A DNA stretch of 32,763 nt from Pseudomonadota bacterium (GTDB lineage: Bacteria > Desulfobacterota > Desulfobacteria > Desulfobacterales > RPRI01): positions 1 to 32,763 of the forward strand of contig JAHITX010000026.1 in NCBI GenBank assembly GCA_018817425.1. Reading direction: 5' to 3'. Both the position numbers and the translations under genes were made by a program. Shown piece after piece: positions 14,455 to 22,475 of the stretch. Below the pieces are notes generated by a model, which did not search any database, was not told where the DNA came from, and was given only the letters and a program-made list of their open reading frames with translations. Each line of letters begins with the position of its first letter. Position 1 is the first letter of the stretch.

Positions 14455-15783
14455 TCAGGGATTAAAGCGATTCTCAATATCTTTTACAACTATCTTTGCG
14501 GTTAAAGCACAAGCGGGGCTTCCGCCTGCCCACCCGCCTTTTTTAGCTACACCGTCTCCGACATTGTAAAGGTTTTCTATAGGAGTCTTCTGCGAAATGT
14601 CGTTATAACCCACTATTGGCGCATTGGCCAAAGTAGGCCATTCTCCCCAATAACAACCAACATGAAGGACTTCTCCGTATTTATTGTAGCCTGGCAATTG
14701 ATCTTTTAAATCCTGAATATGCATGTTTACTTCATTTTTCAAATTCCATGGGGCAATCTGGCTAACTGGACTCGAAATGGAATAATGAACATATTTTCCT
14801 TTAGGGGCCAATTCGGGACATACAAGAGAAGCAGACACTAGTGATACTAACCTTCGCGTTTTGAATGTATATAATATTGGTACATCAAACAATGGTCTGT
14901 CACTGATTGATGTCACCCAAATTTGAAGTGAAGGCACCATGTTTTTCAGTTCTCTTAAATATCCTTTATCAAAATTTTCTCTGCCAGCAAGGGCAACCGT
15001 TTTCTTTGGTCCTGTGTTACTTATTACTGCTTTTGCCGAAATGATTGTTTCCCCTTTTTTGTCTTCAACTACTACTCCTTCTGCGCCTCCGTTTTTGACC
15101 AGTATTTTATTTGCCCTGCATTGGGTGGTCACCTTGCCGCCATTTGCTTCAATTGACTTTTTAAGCGATTTCATCAGGGCCATACTTCCTTCAGGAGCAA
15201 AACCAACACTCTGGAAATCTTTTAAACTACCGGAAAAAGATTGAAAATATTCTTTTGCAGAAACCTGGTCAGCACGGGTACTTAAAATCCGGTCGCTCAT
15301 ATTGCTAAAGTACTCTACAAGATTTTCATTTTCGGTATATTGACAAACAAAGTCCTGCAAAGACATTTCATTTGATGGAGGATTCCAGGTCTGCGCTTTA
15401 GTAATCCCGTGTTTTAAAATCTCTATTTCTTTCTCATCACTGCAAAGCTCAGATAATACAGCATACGGCTGATTACTTTTTGGTGTGTCAATTATTTTAT
15501 TACCAACGAGATATTTCGGTGGAGTTGTCATGGGAGTCACTTCAAACTCAGCACCGACCTCATCAAAAATAGATTTAAAAGATCCGACCATAGGAACACC
15601 AAGCAAACCGGTTGGAATTTTATACCCTTTATACTTTAATGTAGCGCATCTTCCACCGACTATCGGCAATTTTTCTACTACTATCGTTTTATAGCCCTTG
15701 TTTGCAAGCAGCGCGGCCGAACACAGCCCGCCTATACCTGAGCCCAGAATAACAAAGTCGCATTTTTCCTTTTTTTGTTTCAT
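14455..15783 (-). CDS. Phytoene-desaturase-like FAD-dependent oxidoreductase
   Basis: The 442-residue protein begins with the FAD-binding Rossmann motif VILGSGIGGLCSAALLANKG (11-30), followed by VVEKLPIVGGRC. It ends with the second FAD-contact segment NLYNVGDGVAKKGGWAGGSP. This is the CrtI/phytoene-dehydrogenase and related retinol-saturase layout, slightly short for the family (usually about 490-500). Members insert or remove C=C bonds, or isomerise them, in lipophilic isoprenoids; limonene dehydrogenases CtmA/CtmB of anaerobic terpene degraders belong to the same superfamily. No membrane helix or signal peptide is visible, so it is cytosolic or peripheral. GGGAGA precedes the ATG. It sits between a small ferredoxin and the OYE-like gene, so a ferredoxin-linked desaturation or reduction is plausible but inferred. 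Confidence 0.85.
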   Translation of the reverse strand: MKQKKEKCDFVILGSGIGGLCSAALLANKGYKTIVVEKLPIVGGRCATLKYKGYKIPTGLLGVPMVGSFKSIFDEVGAEFEVTPMTTPPKYLVGNKIIDTPKSNQPYAVLSELCSDEKEIEILKHGITKAQTWNPPSNEMSLQDFVCQYTENENLVEYFSNMSDRILSTRADQVSAKEYFQSFSGSLKDFQSVGFAPEGSMALMKSLKKSIEANGGKVTTQCRANKILVKNGGAEGVVVEDKKGETIISAKAVISNTGPKKTVALAGRENFDKGYLRELKNMVPSLQIWVTSISDRPLFDVPILYTFKTRRLVSLVSASLVCPELAPKGKYVHYSISSPVSQIAPWNLKNEVNMHIQDLKDQLPGYNKYGEVLHVGCYWGEWPTLANAPIVGYNDISQKTPIENLYNVGDGVAKKGGWAGGSPACALTAKIVVKDIENRFNP

Positions 15784-15839
15784 ATATTTCTCCCTTTATT
15801 GATAAGAAACTAAAAGTTATCAATTTTTTAATAACAATG

Positions 15840-16013
15840 CTAGCTGGTTGCCATACTCAGGGAATCCGTAGGGCAAAACTTGATGCAGACCTGGCATTCA
15901 TCACATTTTTCATAATCTATTTCAAGATAACCCCAGGCGCACAATGCATCTTGAGGACAAAAGGTTTGACACCATCCACATCCAACACATGTTTCTTCAT
16001 TTACGGTCAACAT
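15840..16013 (-). CDS. 57-residue 2[4Fe-4S] ferredoxin
   Basis: This short gene encodes MLTVNEETCVGCGWCQTFCP, then CDECQVCIKFCPTDSL. These are two complete CX2CX2CX3CP motifs (Cys9, 12, 15, 19 and Cys37, 40, 43, 47), each binding one [4Fe-4S] cluster. The start is supported by TAAGGAG seven bases upstream, and it lies 23 bp after the lipocalin-fold gene. It is a soluble low-potential electron carrier. The ferredoxin at 17,185 lacks the C-terminal two clusters present in its longer paralogue at 24,551, so this small protein may supply the missing pair as a separate subunit. That link is an inference from gene order. Confidence 0.9.
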   Translation of the reverse strand: MLTVNEETCVGCGWCQTFCPQDALCAWGYLEIDYEKCDECQVCIKFCPTDSLSMATS

Positions 16014-16036
16014 ATAATTATCTCCTTATTTATAAA

Positions 16037-17086
16037 TCAGATTCCAAGGGGTGTTGCCTTGCCCTGCTCAAAGTATGCCTGGCAATCATCTATAGGAACA
16101 CTATGACCATCCTGAAAAATAAAACGGCCATTGGTTCTGCCAAGGCCGCAATGATGAGTAGTATAACCACCGGCCAAATGAAAGCCGAACAATGCTCTGG
16201 CCCATAAGGCTACATTCATTTCTACAATACCACCCGGAGCCTTCATTGTGATATTCCATTGGATGGGAATCGTTACATCGGTAAACGGATCTTTCCAGAA
16301 CTCCAGAGGTTCAACATTGATCTCACCTGCACCAAAATCAATAATCTGATCATCCATATATACACGGCCTGCGAAATGATTCGCTTCAGGCTCGGCAAAA
16401 CAAAATATCTTTATGGATTCGCTGAAGCACCATCCCCAGATATAACCCGTGGAGTGACCGATAAGTGATGGGATGTCAAAATCTTTACCGAAGCAGGTTC
16501 GTTCACGGACAGCCCAGCCCTCATCAAAAGTATATTTTTTACCCTGATATGTAAAAGAACCTTCCGCCCAACCAAGGTGTTCATTACCGGCCATTCCTTT
16601 AGCGGCAAGGTCGCTCCACGGTCCATGATAGAGAATCACATCGCCTATTCCACCCATAGTAAGGTCGAGATCAACACCCATGTGTTCTCCTTTCAATTCC
16701 CAATAGGGCGGACGAAATATCATCTGCCGGTTGCCTGCTGTCCAGACGACCCTGTCATCTTCCTTCACGGCTTTAAAATTATTGAAACTCATCATTGGAT
16801 CCATGCGGTTTCCGACGAAGTCATTATTTACCATCGTGCGCTGTTCACTGGGAACAATAATCAGATTTGTCTGAAGCAACGCTCCATCCACGATTCCCCA
16901 TTTTTTGCCCCCTACATGATAAAGCGTGCCGCACACAAAAATATCGTTTCCTCCGGCTTTGCCCAAAACCATCATACCGATATGATCCTGAAAATGTTCG
17001 GCCAAATGCTCTTTGGGAAGTTCCTCCATATGGCTCATCTCTTCGTCCAGCTTAACATTACAGGTGGCATTCCTTTGCGCTTTCAT
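16037..17086 (-). CDS. Lipocalin-fold AttH/CrtC-like protein, paralogue 1
   Basis: The 349-residue protein has no signal peptide or membrane helix, so it is cytosolic. It is rich in Trp, Gly and beta-strand pattern. It appears to consist of two lipocalin-like beta-barrel halves, as in the AttH / CrtC (carotenoid 1,2-hydratase) / DUF7064-DUF7065 group. Landmarks are PPYWELKGEHMGVDLDLT (126-143), WAEGSFTYQGKKYTFDEGW (173-191) and then VRERTCFG (193-200), where relatives often have an RDHSWG motif. It is very close to the protein at 21,214 and more distant from that at 29,553. CrtC adds water across a C=C bond of acyclic carotenoids, which makes hydration or isomerisation of an unsaturated lipid-like substrate a reasonable but unproven guess. 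AAAGGAG lies six bases before the ATG. Confidence 0.6.
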   Translation of the reverse strand: MKAQRNATCNVKLDEEMSHMEELPKEHLAEHFQDHIGMMVLGKAGGNDIFVCGTLYHVGGKKWGIVDGALLQTNLIIVPSEQRTMVNNDFVGNRMDPMMSFNNFKAVKEDDRVVWTAGNRQMIFRPPYWELKGEHMGVDLDLTMGGIGDVILYHGPWSDLAAKGMAGNEHLGWAEGSFTYQGKKYTFDEGWAVRERTCFGKDFDIPSLIGHSTGYIWGWCFSESIKIFCFAEPEANHFAGRVYMDDQIIDFGAGEINVEPLEFWKDPFTDVTIPIQWNITMKAPGGIVEMNVALWARALFGFHLAGGYTTHHCGLGRTNGRFIFQDGHSVPIDDCQAYFEQGKATPLGI

Positions 17087-17184
17087 TTTTATTCTCCTTT
17101 ATGAATTATTAAACAGAACAATTAATCTTTTTCCACTTCCACAAAAACGTCACAAAATGCTGCATTCGGCTCGAAAATAGCCAC

Positions 17185-17553
17185 TTATTCCGGGTTAATC
17201 CTGTCGTGCGTTAACTCATTGAGATGACCCTCAATAAAGTGTTCAGGCCACCAACCTTCGTCGATATGTATGGCTCCTTGCGGGCAATAACGCAGACATT
17301 CCGGCTGAACACATTGCAGGCATAGCTGAGCTGCAATATCGAATATATGATGACTATAGGCATTCAACTGTATCCTTGCTATCTCAGGAGCTGCAACACC
17401 ATCCTTATTTAGTGTGCAAGTATACATGCAGATCATGCATCCGGTGCAAAGTCTTTCGTTGACAAGCAGTACTCCTTTAGAAAGCGGTACCTTGACAGGC
17501 AAATGATGATGAGTTCGTCTTGGTATGTGTTTCTTATCATGATTGTCTGCCAC
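17185..17553 (-). CDS. Short polyferredoxin subunit (two [4Fe-4S] motifs), AOR-associated
   Basis: From the GTG at 17,553 the protein is 122 residues. A perfect AGGAGG six bases upstream favours this start over longer in-frame options. It aligns with residues 20-105 of the 183-residue ferredoxin at 24,551 (shared core VPLSKGV, then ARIQL, CLQC and CLRYCP). It keeps cluster motifs Cys36-39-42-46 and Cys78-81-86-90. After CPQGAIHIDEG the sequence diverges and stops, so motifs three and four are missing. It should carry electrons between AOR-1 and the HdrB-like protein encoded just before it. Gene order (HdrB-like, ferredoxin, lipocalin-fold, small ferredoxin) suggests the missing clusters may now be on the separate 57-residue ferredoxin. 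Confidence 0.8.
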   Translation of the reverse strand: MADNHDKKHIPRRTHHHLPVKVPLSKGVLLVNERLCTGCMICMYTCTLNKDGVAAPEIARIQLNAYSHHIFDIAAQLCLQCVQPECLRYCPQGAIHIDEGWWPEHFIEGHLNELTHDRINPE

Positions 17554-17664
17554 TACAAACCTCCTATATTGGTAGTCTTTGATCAATCGCAGATATCGGT
17601 TTAGTAATCAGAAATCTTATTCTGACATATATTATACCGCGCGTATTCGTTTGTGAAGTATGTG

Positions 17665-18531
17665 TTACTCCCCCAATACCTGCAATAATAATTCCGCTAA
17701 ACTTTTAATCTCCATTTTCCCCTGGGATGCTTGCTTCAGCAAGTGAATGCCGTCGCCGCAAGGAACTAAAATGGTGTTCAAATTCTTTTTTTCGGCATCT
17801 TCTAAAATCTTTTCAGGCTGTCGTTTACAACAATAACGGTTATCCAGGTCCACGAGTGTCAAGCCTTTTATGCTATCCAGCACCTTATGATATCGTGGCC
17901 AATCAAGATTGCCCATAAAGGGAAAATACTTGTGGCATCCTTCGAAATACCCCATTTTTGCAGGGGCCATTTCAAGATATTTTTCTTCCAACTTGTCCAT
18001 CATGGCGTCATATACCCATCGGTGGGTGCCTGTGTCTTCAGGAAATGTGTTTTTCACCAAAGCGGCGCATGCATGACATACGTATACCATATTTTTCGCA
18101 CCCGACTCTTTTCCCAAGTCCCAGTTTTTTTGCATAAATTCTTTGCATTTTGATTGTACTTTTTCCCTTTGTTCTTCTGAGACCTCCACAAGTTCGATGC
18201 TGTCCTCAAAGGAAAGGGCACCGCAACAGACTTCTTTTTCGGGTGAATAATTATATTCGATTTCAAGTAGATCCAAAAGCTTGAGCGTATCGCGCAGCTT
18301 TGCCGGACTCCAGAACGGGACATAGCAACCGAATGTTAAAAAATTTTCTGCTTTCTCTTTAGGCGCAGGAACTCCCAAGGCTCTTAGCAATCCCGCTCTT
18401 AACAGCCACGCAGGTGCATGATTGCCAGTTTCTTCAATACATTCCAGCTGTTTTTCGAGTGTCCTGCCGGCTGACAGATAGGATAATAAACCTTGAAAAT
18501 TTTCAGTATACTTGATGTTCCTCTTCTTCAC
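17665..18531 (-). CDS. HdrB-like CCG-domain iron-sulfur protein, copy 2
   Basis: The protein belongs to the heterodisulfide reductase HdrB / CCG-domain family (also BamD-, SdhE- and MfrE-like). It carries Cys69, Cys102-Cys103 (VCCGA) and Cys152-x2-Cys155, a full first CCG motif. A degenerate second repeat follows: Cys199 (FEGCHKYFP), Cys234-Cys235 and a lone Cys258. These motifs bind unusual cubane clusters used in thiol or electron-bifurcating chemistry. The open frame extends 32 codons further upstream into a palindromic repeat. GTG at 18,531 is chosen because AAAGGA lies eight bases before it, and because MKKRNIKYTENF then aligns with the paralogue's MHKRNVKYSKEF. It likely connects AOR-1 and its ferredoxin to another redox partner. 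Confidence 0.8.
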   Translation of the reverse strand: MKKRNIKYTENFQGLLSYLSAGRTLEKQLECIEETGNHAPAWLLRAGLLRALGVPAPKEKAENFLTFGCYVPFWSPAKLRDTLKLLDLLEIEYNYSPEKEVCCGALSFEDSIELVEVSEEQREKVQSKCKEFMQKNWDLGKESGAKNMVYVCHACAALVKNTFPEDTGTHRWVYDAMMDKLEEKYLEMAPAKMGYFEGCHKYFPFMGNLDWPRYHKVLDSIKGLTLVDLDNRYCCKRQPEKILEDAEKKNLNTILVPCGDGIHLLKQASQGKMEIKSLAELLLQVLGE

Positions 18532-18571
18532 TATATATGTCCTTTCTTTAAATTGTGTTTTTCTATCTTTA

Positions 18572-18713
18572 GAGCTAATTTCAAAACGTTTCAGTTTGGT
18601 CAAGCTCAAGGCGGGCGAAAATTTCAACCACAGGAATACATTTAGTATTTCGAGGATTGAAATTTGAGCCCAACGCAGAGATCGGCCAAAATGGGGCGTT
18701 TTGAAACTGGCTC
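18572..18713. repeat. 142-bp near-perfect palindrome (dispersed or MITE-like element)
   Basis: Left arm 18,572-18,639 and right arm 18,645-18,713 are imperfect reverse complements around a 5-base loop. The outer ends are GAGCTAATTTCAAAACG against GAGCCAGTTTCAAAACG. Inner blocks TTTGGxC, GGGC and AAATTTCAA are also shared, then a terminal GAATAC/AAATAC. It fills much of the 383-bp gap between AOR-1 and the HdrB-like gene; apart from it, I see nothing in 18,714-18,914. The inverted 13-mer TTGAAACTGGCTC at its right end recurs at 11,297. It probably forms a long cruciform or hairpin in RNA. Confidence 0.75.
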
Positions 18714-18914
18714 TTTAAATTTGTATTTATTGCTGAAAATACAACTCAATACTATAAAGCGATATTTATTTGTTAACGCCTGTGCCAAACTAAGTTTGTT
18801 ATGTTTCGCTCCTTTAGTTTCACACTTTACTCCTTTTCCGGTAAATTGGGCGTATCATATGACCTTGACCACCTCATTAAGCCTTAACTTCTGATACTAA
18901 AAAGACTTCAAATC

Positions 18915-20861
18915 CTAACCTAACATGCACCTTTGTTCCAAATCTCTGGCGACATCATGTAAGTCCAAATCCTCAAGCGCTTCGCGGGTCTGCAATCCAG
19001 TAGCCACATTCCAGTTCCTATGGCTGTAGAATTCGTCTTTCATGCCTTCAAACGCTTTTTTATCAAGCACCTCACCTTTTCGTGACATTGTCACCCCGTC
19101 TTTACCTGGTACAAGACACTCAGGGTTTACGTGGTCAGATTCCAGCGGCACAGTAAAGTAATAATCTTCCACAATGTCATCCTCTCTTCCCCGATGCCCC
19201 TCACGAACCAGTATAGCGCGCTGTAGATTAAAGAGCCTCTCGCCAATTTTGTTAAGACCTTGTTCGTCTATTTGGTCACCTGTAACCAAAGAAAGAAGCC
19301 GGCATTCCAGACCGGGATCACCTACATGATCTTCTGTAGATGGCAGATCCATAACGGGGTATAACAAGTCACAGAGGGCAAGGCTGTCTTTAACATACTG
19401 CCTGTCCTGGATTTTCCTGGCTGCCAAGGCTTTGCCCTCATAAGTGGAAAAATCGGCAGCTATCTCGCTTCCCCAAAATCTTTTTGCAATAGCGCGAAAT
19501 ACTTTTGATGAAAAATATGCTCCTTTGATACCCTGATTCCAGGCCAGCCACTTTGAGACACGAATCGATATCTCGTGCAGATGCTGAATGGGAAGTCTCG
19601 GCTCCATAGCATAAAAAAGGGATGTTGTAATATAGAGTCTGGGACCGTAAAAAGTCTTGCATTTTGAGGAAAGATAGGTGCATTGTTTTGCTTTGTCTGC
19701 TGATTCAGGACCGAAATATTCGGCAGCCTTATCCAAGCCCTGCGCCAGCAGGCCTCCAAAACCTTCAAGGTTTGAAATTTTATCCAAAAGAGTCTCCAAA
19801 AACTCAAGACTTCCTATATCCGACAGTTTAAGGCCGGTGTTGTTATCATTCAGAATCCCGGCCTCATAACATCTTTCCATCCAGTTTAATATATAATCAA
19901 TCCCATGGGATTCAATCCCGTATTCATCTAACATCCGTGTTGCATGAAAACTTGCATCATTCCATTTTCCATAATACTTCATCGCCCTTGGTTGGTAAAA
20001 CATGGCAGAGTGGCAAAAAAACTTCCCTTTTTTTCCATTATCAGCTTCATATGATTTTCTGACGCAGCCGGGGCAACCATAGCAGGGACTTTTTTTCAGC
20101 TTCGGAAAAATATCAGGCACAGGCTTCATGTGGACCAAATAAGGCGTTTCTATTTTGGAAGGAAATAGCCATAATCCCTGGAGATATTTGCCCATCTCCT
20201 TTATCCGTTCCGGTTGGGCGACATTAACACTTCTTTCGGAAGCATTTACTACCACAGCCTTTAATTTCTTTGAGCCCAAAACAGCACCCATGCCTGCTGA
20301 ACCGCTTGCATCATTATCAGCGTGTATGGAGGCTATCGTCACCATGTTCTCACCGGCCGGGCCAATAGCCACGACCTTAAATGATTTTCCCAGATCATTC
20401 TTCAGTATTTTCCGGGTTTCAACCGAACCCTTCCCCCACAAGACTGCTGCATCCCTCAATTCAACCGTATTATCCTTAATCAGAAGATATACGGGTTTTT
20501 CTGAAACACCCTGGACTACAAGGGCATCATAGCCGGCAAATTTCAATTCGGCGCCCCATGTTCCGCCCAGATTGCAATAGTTGTAATGATCAGGAGTGGT
20601 TTTAGATGTTTTTGCACATACTGCCCACCGGGAACCTCCGATCATGCGGACTCCGGCCATAGGACCGGTAGCAAATATGATCCTGTTTTGGGCATCAAAA
20701 GCTGTGGTTTCAGGAGGTACTTCATCCCAATATATTTTGGACGCAAGGCCCCGGCCTCCAAGAAATTCAGAGGCATAATTTGCCGTATCAACATGAGAAA
20801 TACTTCCTGTAGAAAGATCAACTCTAAGAATTTTTCCGGTATATCCAAAAGAATTTTCCAT
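18915..20861 (-). CDS. Tungsten-type aldehyde:ferredoxin oxidoreductase homologue, AOR-1 (variant cluster site)
   Basis: The 648-residue protein is a clear AOR-family member. The N-terminal motif GYTGKILRVDLSTG, GGRGLASKIYWDE, AGMGAVLGSKKLKA (189-202) and the pterin-contact segment LDEYGIES (311-318) are all present. The family holds tungsten or molybdenum on two pyranopterins beside a [4Fe-4S] cluster and catalyses very low-potential two-electron chemistry, such as aldehyde/acid interconversion or, in BamB, benzoyl-CoA reduction. The cluster site is odd: Cys260-x2-Cys263-x2-Cys266, with Ser270 where the paralogue has its third cysteine; a distal Cys497 is kept. Its ferredoxin and HdrB-like partners are encoded downstream. 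A modest GTGAGG site precedes the ATG. The substrate is unknown. Confidence 0.9.
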   Translation of the reverse strand: MENSFGYTGKILRVDLSTGSISHVDTANYASEFLGGRGLASKIYWDEVPPETTAFDAQNRIIFATGPMAGVRMIGGSRWAVCAKTSKTTPDHYNYCNLGGTWGAELKFAGYDALVVQGVSEKPVYLLIKDNTVELRDAAVLWGKGSVETRKILKNDLGKSFKVVAIGPAGENMVTIASIHADNDASGSAGMGAVLGSKKLKAVVVNASERSVNVAQPERIKEMGKYLQGLWLFPSKIETPYLVHMKPVPDIFPKLKKSPCYGCPGCVRKSYEADNGKKGKFFCHSAMFYQPRAMKYYGKWNDASFHATRMLDEYGIESHGIDYILNWMERCYEAGILNDNNTGLKLSDIGSLEFLETLLDKISNLEGFGGLLAQGLDKAAEYFGPESADKAKQCTYLSSKCKTFYGPRLYITTSLFYAMEPRLPIQHLHEISIRVSKWLAWNQGIKGAYFSSKVFRAIAKRFWGSEIAADFSTYEGKALAARKIQDRQYVKDSLALCDLLYPVMDLPSTEDHVGDPGLECRLLSLVTGDQIDEQGLNKIGERLFNLQRAILVREGHRGREDDIVEDYYFTVPLESDHVNPECLVPGKDGVTMSRKGEVLDKKAFEGMKDEFYSHRNWNVATGLQTREALEDLDLHDVARDLEQRCMLG

Positions 20862-20949
20862 AACCTCACTTTTCCAGCATAAGGGGCTGTGTGCAGACGG
20901 GCATAAGTACTATGTATTTTTGTCAAGTTTAATAAAAGGAAATGAATGT

Positions 20950-21155
20950 AGAATATTGAACAAGGAATTTAGAATTATGAAAAGCTGGCGTAAAGACAAC
21001 CCCCTGCCCCCCTTTATTAAGGGGGAACCAGCTTTTGCATACCGCTTATAAAAGAAGTAAAGAGGGCTGTTATCGCAGGGCTACATTTTATACGTTGCCA
21101 CTAATGATAATAGCTTTTCTTCCTTCAATATTCATTATTCTTTGTTCGATATTCG
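20950..21155. repeat. Inverted 32-nt repeats flanking the AOR-1 upstream region
   Basis: AGAATATTGAACAAGGAAT... at 20,950-20,981 and the inverted copy at 21,124-21,155 (reverse complement CGAATATCGAACAAAGAAT...) match at most of 32 positions. Between them lie a nested hairpin and no coding frame. Repeats built on ATCGAACAAGGAAT are familiar between genes in sulfate reducers and related bacteria. They account for much of the 352-bp gap between the second lipocalin-fold gene and AOR-1. Confidence 0.55.
20981..21035 (-). terminator. Nested hairpin upstream of AOR-1, possible terminator of the preceding transcription unit
   Basis: The outer stem AAAGCTGG (20,981-20,988) pairs with CCAGCTTT (21,028-21,035). 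Inside it, CCCCCTT and AAGGGGG (21,008-21,025) form a seven-base stem with a TATT loop. On the minus strand it follows the second lipocalin-fold gene and precedes AOR-1. No long T run follows, so it may instead be a repeat or mRNA-stabilising hairpin. Confidence 0.4.
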
Positions 21156-21213
21156 ATATTTAAGTTGCTTTATATTGTTAATATAGATTAATTAACTTAC
21201 CACTTATACCGGT

Positions 21214-22266
21214 TTATCCCTTCGGAAGGATTGTTGCTTTGGCTGTTTCAAAGTAGGTCTGGCAATCATCCATTGGAACAATGCGTCCATCGGAGAAGAC
21301 TACACTGCCGTTGGTTCTGCCAAGCACGCAGTAGTGTGTAGTATAGCCCTTGGCCAAATGAAAGCCGTATAGTGCCCTGGACCACGTAGCCACATTCATC
21401 TCAACATTTGCGTCATCAGATTCCATTTTGATCTTCCATTTAATGGGAATCGTCACATCAGTCATCGGATCTTTCCACCTCTCCAATGGCTCAACTGTGA
21501 TTTGGCCGGGACCATAACTGAGGACCTGATCACCACTCCAGACACGCCCCACATAACGGTTTACCTCAGGCTCAGCAAAGCAGAATACTTTTACGGATTC
21601 ACTAAAGCACCATCCCCAAATATAACCTGTGGAGTGGCCCAACAGTGTTAATACATCCCAACCCTTACCCAGGCAGGTTCGCTCGCGGACTGCCCAGCCC
21701 TCATCGAGGGTATATTTCTTACCCTGGTAGGTGAAGCTGCCCGATGCCCAGCAAAGATGTTCATTACCGGCCAAACCTTTAGCGGCAAGGTCAGCCCATG
21801 GGCCATGATATGGAATACAATCGCCGATACCGCCAATCGTTAAGTCAAGGTCAACACCCATGTGCTCTCCCTTTAACTCCCAGTAGGGTAGACGACATGT
21901 AATCTGGCGGTTGCCGGTTTTCCAGATTACACGGTTGGATTCCTCAACCACCTGAAAGTTTGCGGATTCAACCGTCGGTCCAATGCGGTTGCCTACAAAT
22001 TCGTTATTTGATATCGTGCGAAGGTCGCTTGGAGCTATAATCAGATTCGTCTGCTGCACAATACCGTCATCAATTCCCCAGACATTTCCCCCGACATGAT
22101 ACATACCTATAGCCATGAAGATGTCTTTATCCTCACATTTACCCATAATAAGAAATGCGATATGATCCTGGAAGTGCTCTACCAAATGCTCTTTGGGCAG
22201 TTCTATCATATGATTCATTTCATCTGCAGTCTTAACATTACTTGTAGCTTTTTTCTGTTCTTTCAT
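21214..22266 (-). CDS. Lipocalin-fold AttH/CrtC-like protein, paralogue 2
   Basis: At 350 residues this is nearly collinear with the protein at 16,037. It shares the opening pattern (NVK...EM.HM.ELPKEHL.EHFQDH), PYWELKGEHMGVDLDLT, YTLDEGWAVRERTCLG and TGYIWGWCFSES. There is no signal peptide or transmembrane segment. The high similarity implies recent duplication along with the AOR, ferredoxin and HdrB-like genes. The gene lies 209 bp downstream of AOR-2, separated by a heptamer repeat. Its ribosome site (AGGAAGG, nine bases before ATG) is good. The two copies may act on different stereoisomers or sequential intermediates; this cannot be told from sequence. Confidence 0.6.
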   Translation of the reverse strand: MKEQKKATSNVKTADEMNHMIELPKEHLVEHFQDHIAFLIMGKCEDKDIFMAIGMYHVGGNVWGIDDGIVQQTNLIIAPSDLRTISNNEFVGNRIGPTVESANFQVVEESNRVIWKTGNRQITCRLPYWELKGEHMGVDLDLTIGGIGDCIPYHGPWADLAAKGLAGNEHLCWASGSFTYQGKKYTLDEGWAVRERTCLGKGWDVLTLLGHSTGYIWGWCFSESVKVFCFAEPEVNRYVGRVWSGDQVLSYGPGQITVEPLERWKDPMTDVTIPIKWKIKMESDDANVEMNVATWSRALYGFHLAKGYTTHYCVLGRTNGSVVFSDGRIVPMDDCQTYFETAKATILPKG

Positions 22267-22316
22267 CGCTTTACCTTCCTATTAATTATTGTTGGTTTGT
22301 TAATCTTTTGTAAGTA

Positions 22317-22455
22317 CTCAGGTTGTTTGGTTCTGGGTTCAAGGTTCTGGGTTCACAGTTCAAGGTTGATTGCCTTGAGGTCTTCAAAATATTCAATTCT
22401 AATCGCTCTCTAACCGTGAACCGTGAACCCTGAACCTTGAACCCTTAAACCTGAG
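22317..22455. repeat. Heptamer-based inverted repeat (GGTTCAN units)
   Basis: The left arm (22,317-22,368) is a run of degenerate seven-base units, GGTTCTG GGTTCAA GGTTCTG GGTTCAC. The right arm (22,411-22,455) is the same pattern inverted (AACCGTGAACCGTGAACC...), and both ends carry CTCAG. The spacer has no gene. Similar GGTTCAn arrays occur between genes in many bacteria. Here it would fold into a long hairpin between AOR-2 and its lipocalin-fold gene. Confidence 0.7.
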
Positions 22456-22475
22456 TAGTTACATCTATTTTTATT

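Noticed and set aside
16577-17104. Long plus-strand open frames opposite the lipocalin-fold, AOR and OYE-like genes.
   Set aside because: They are antisense shadows without ribosome sites or recognisable motifs. The minus-strand proteins have clear families.
17087-17184. A 20-codon in-frame stretch after the stop of the short ferredoxin, as a readthrough extension.
   Set aside because: It has no cysteines and no resemblance to the long ferredoxin's C-terminus, so readthrough has no support.
18532-18627. A 32-residue N-terminal extension of the second HdrB-like protein.
   Set aside because: It is encoded by the palindromic repeat, lacks a match in the paralogue, and a better GTG start with a ribosome site exists at 18,531.
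22317-22455. A CRISPR-like array.
   Set aside because: Units are seven bases long with no unique spacers, and there are no cas genes.
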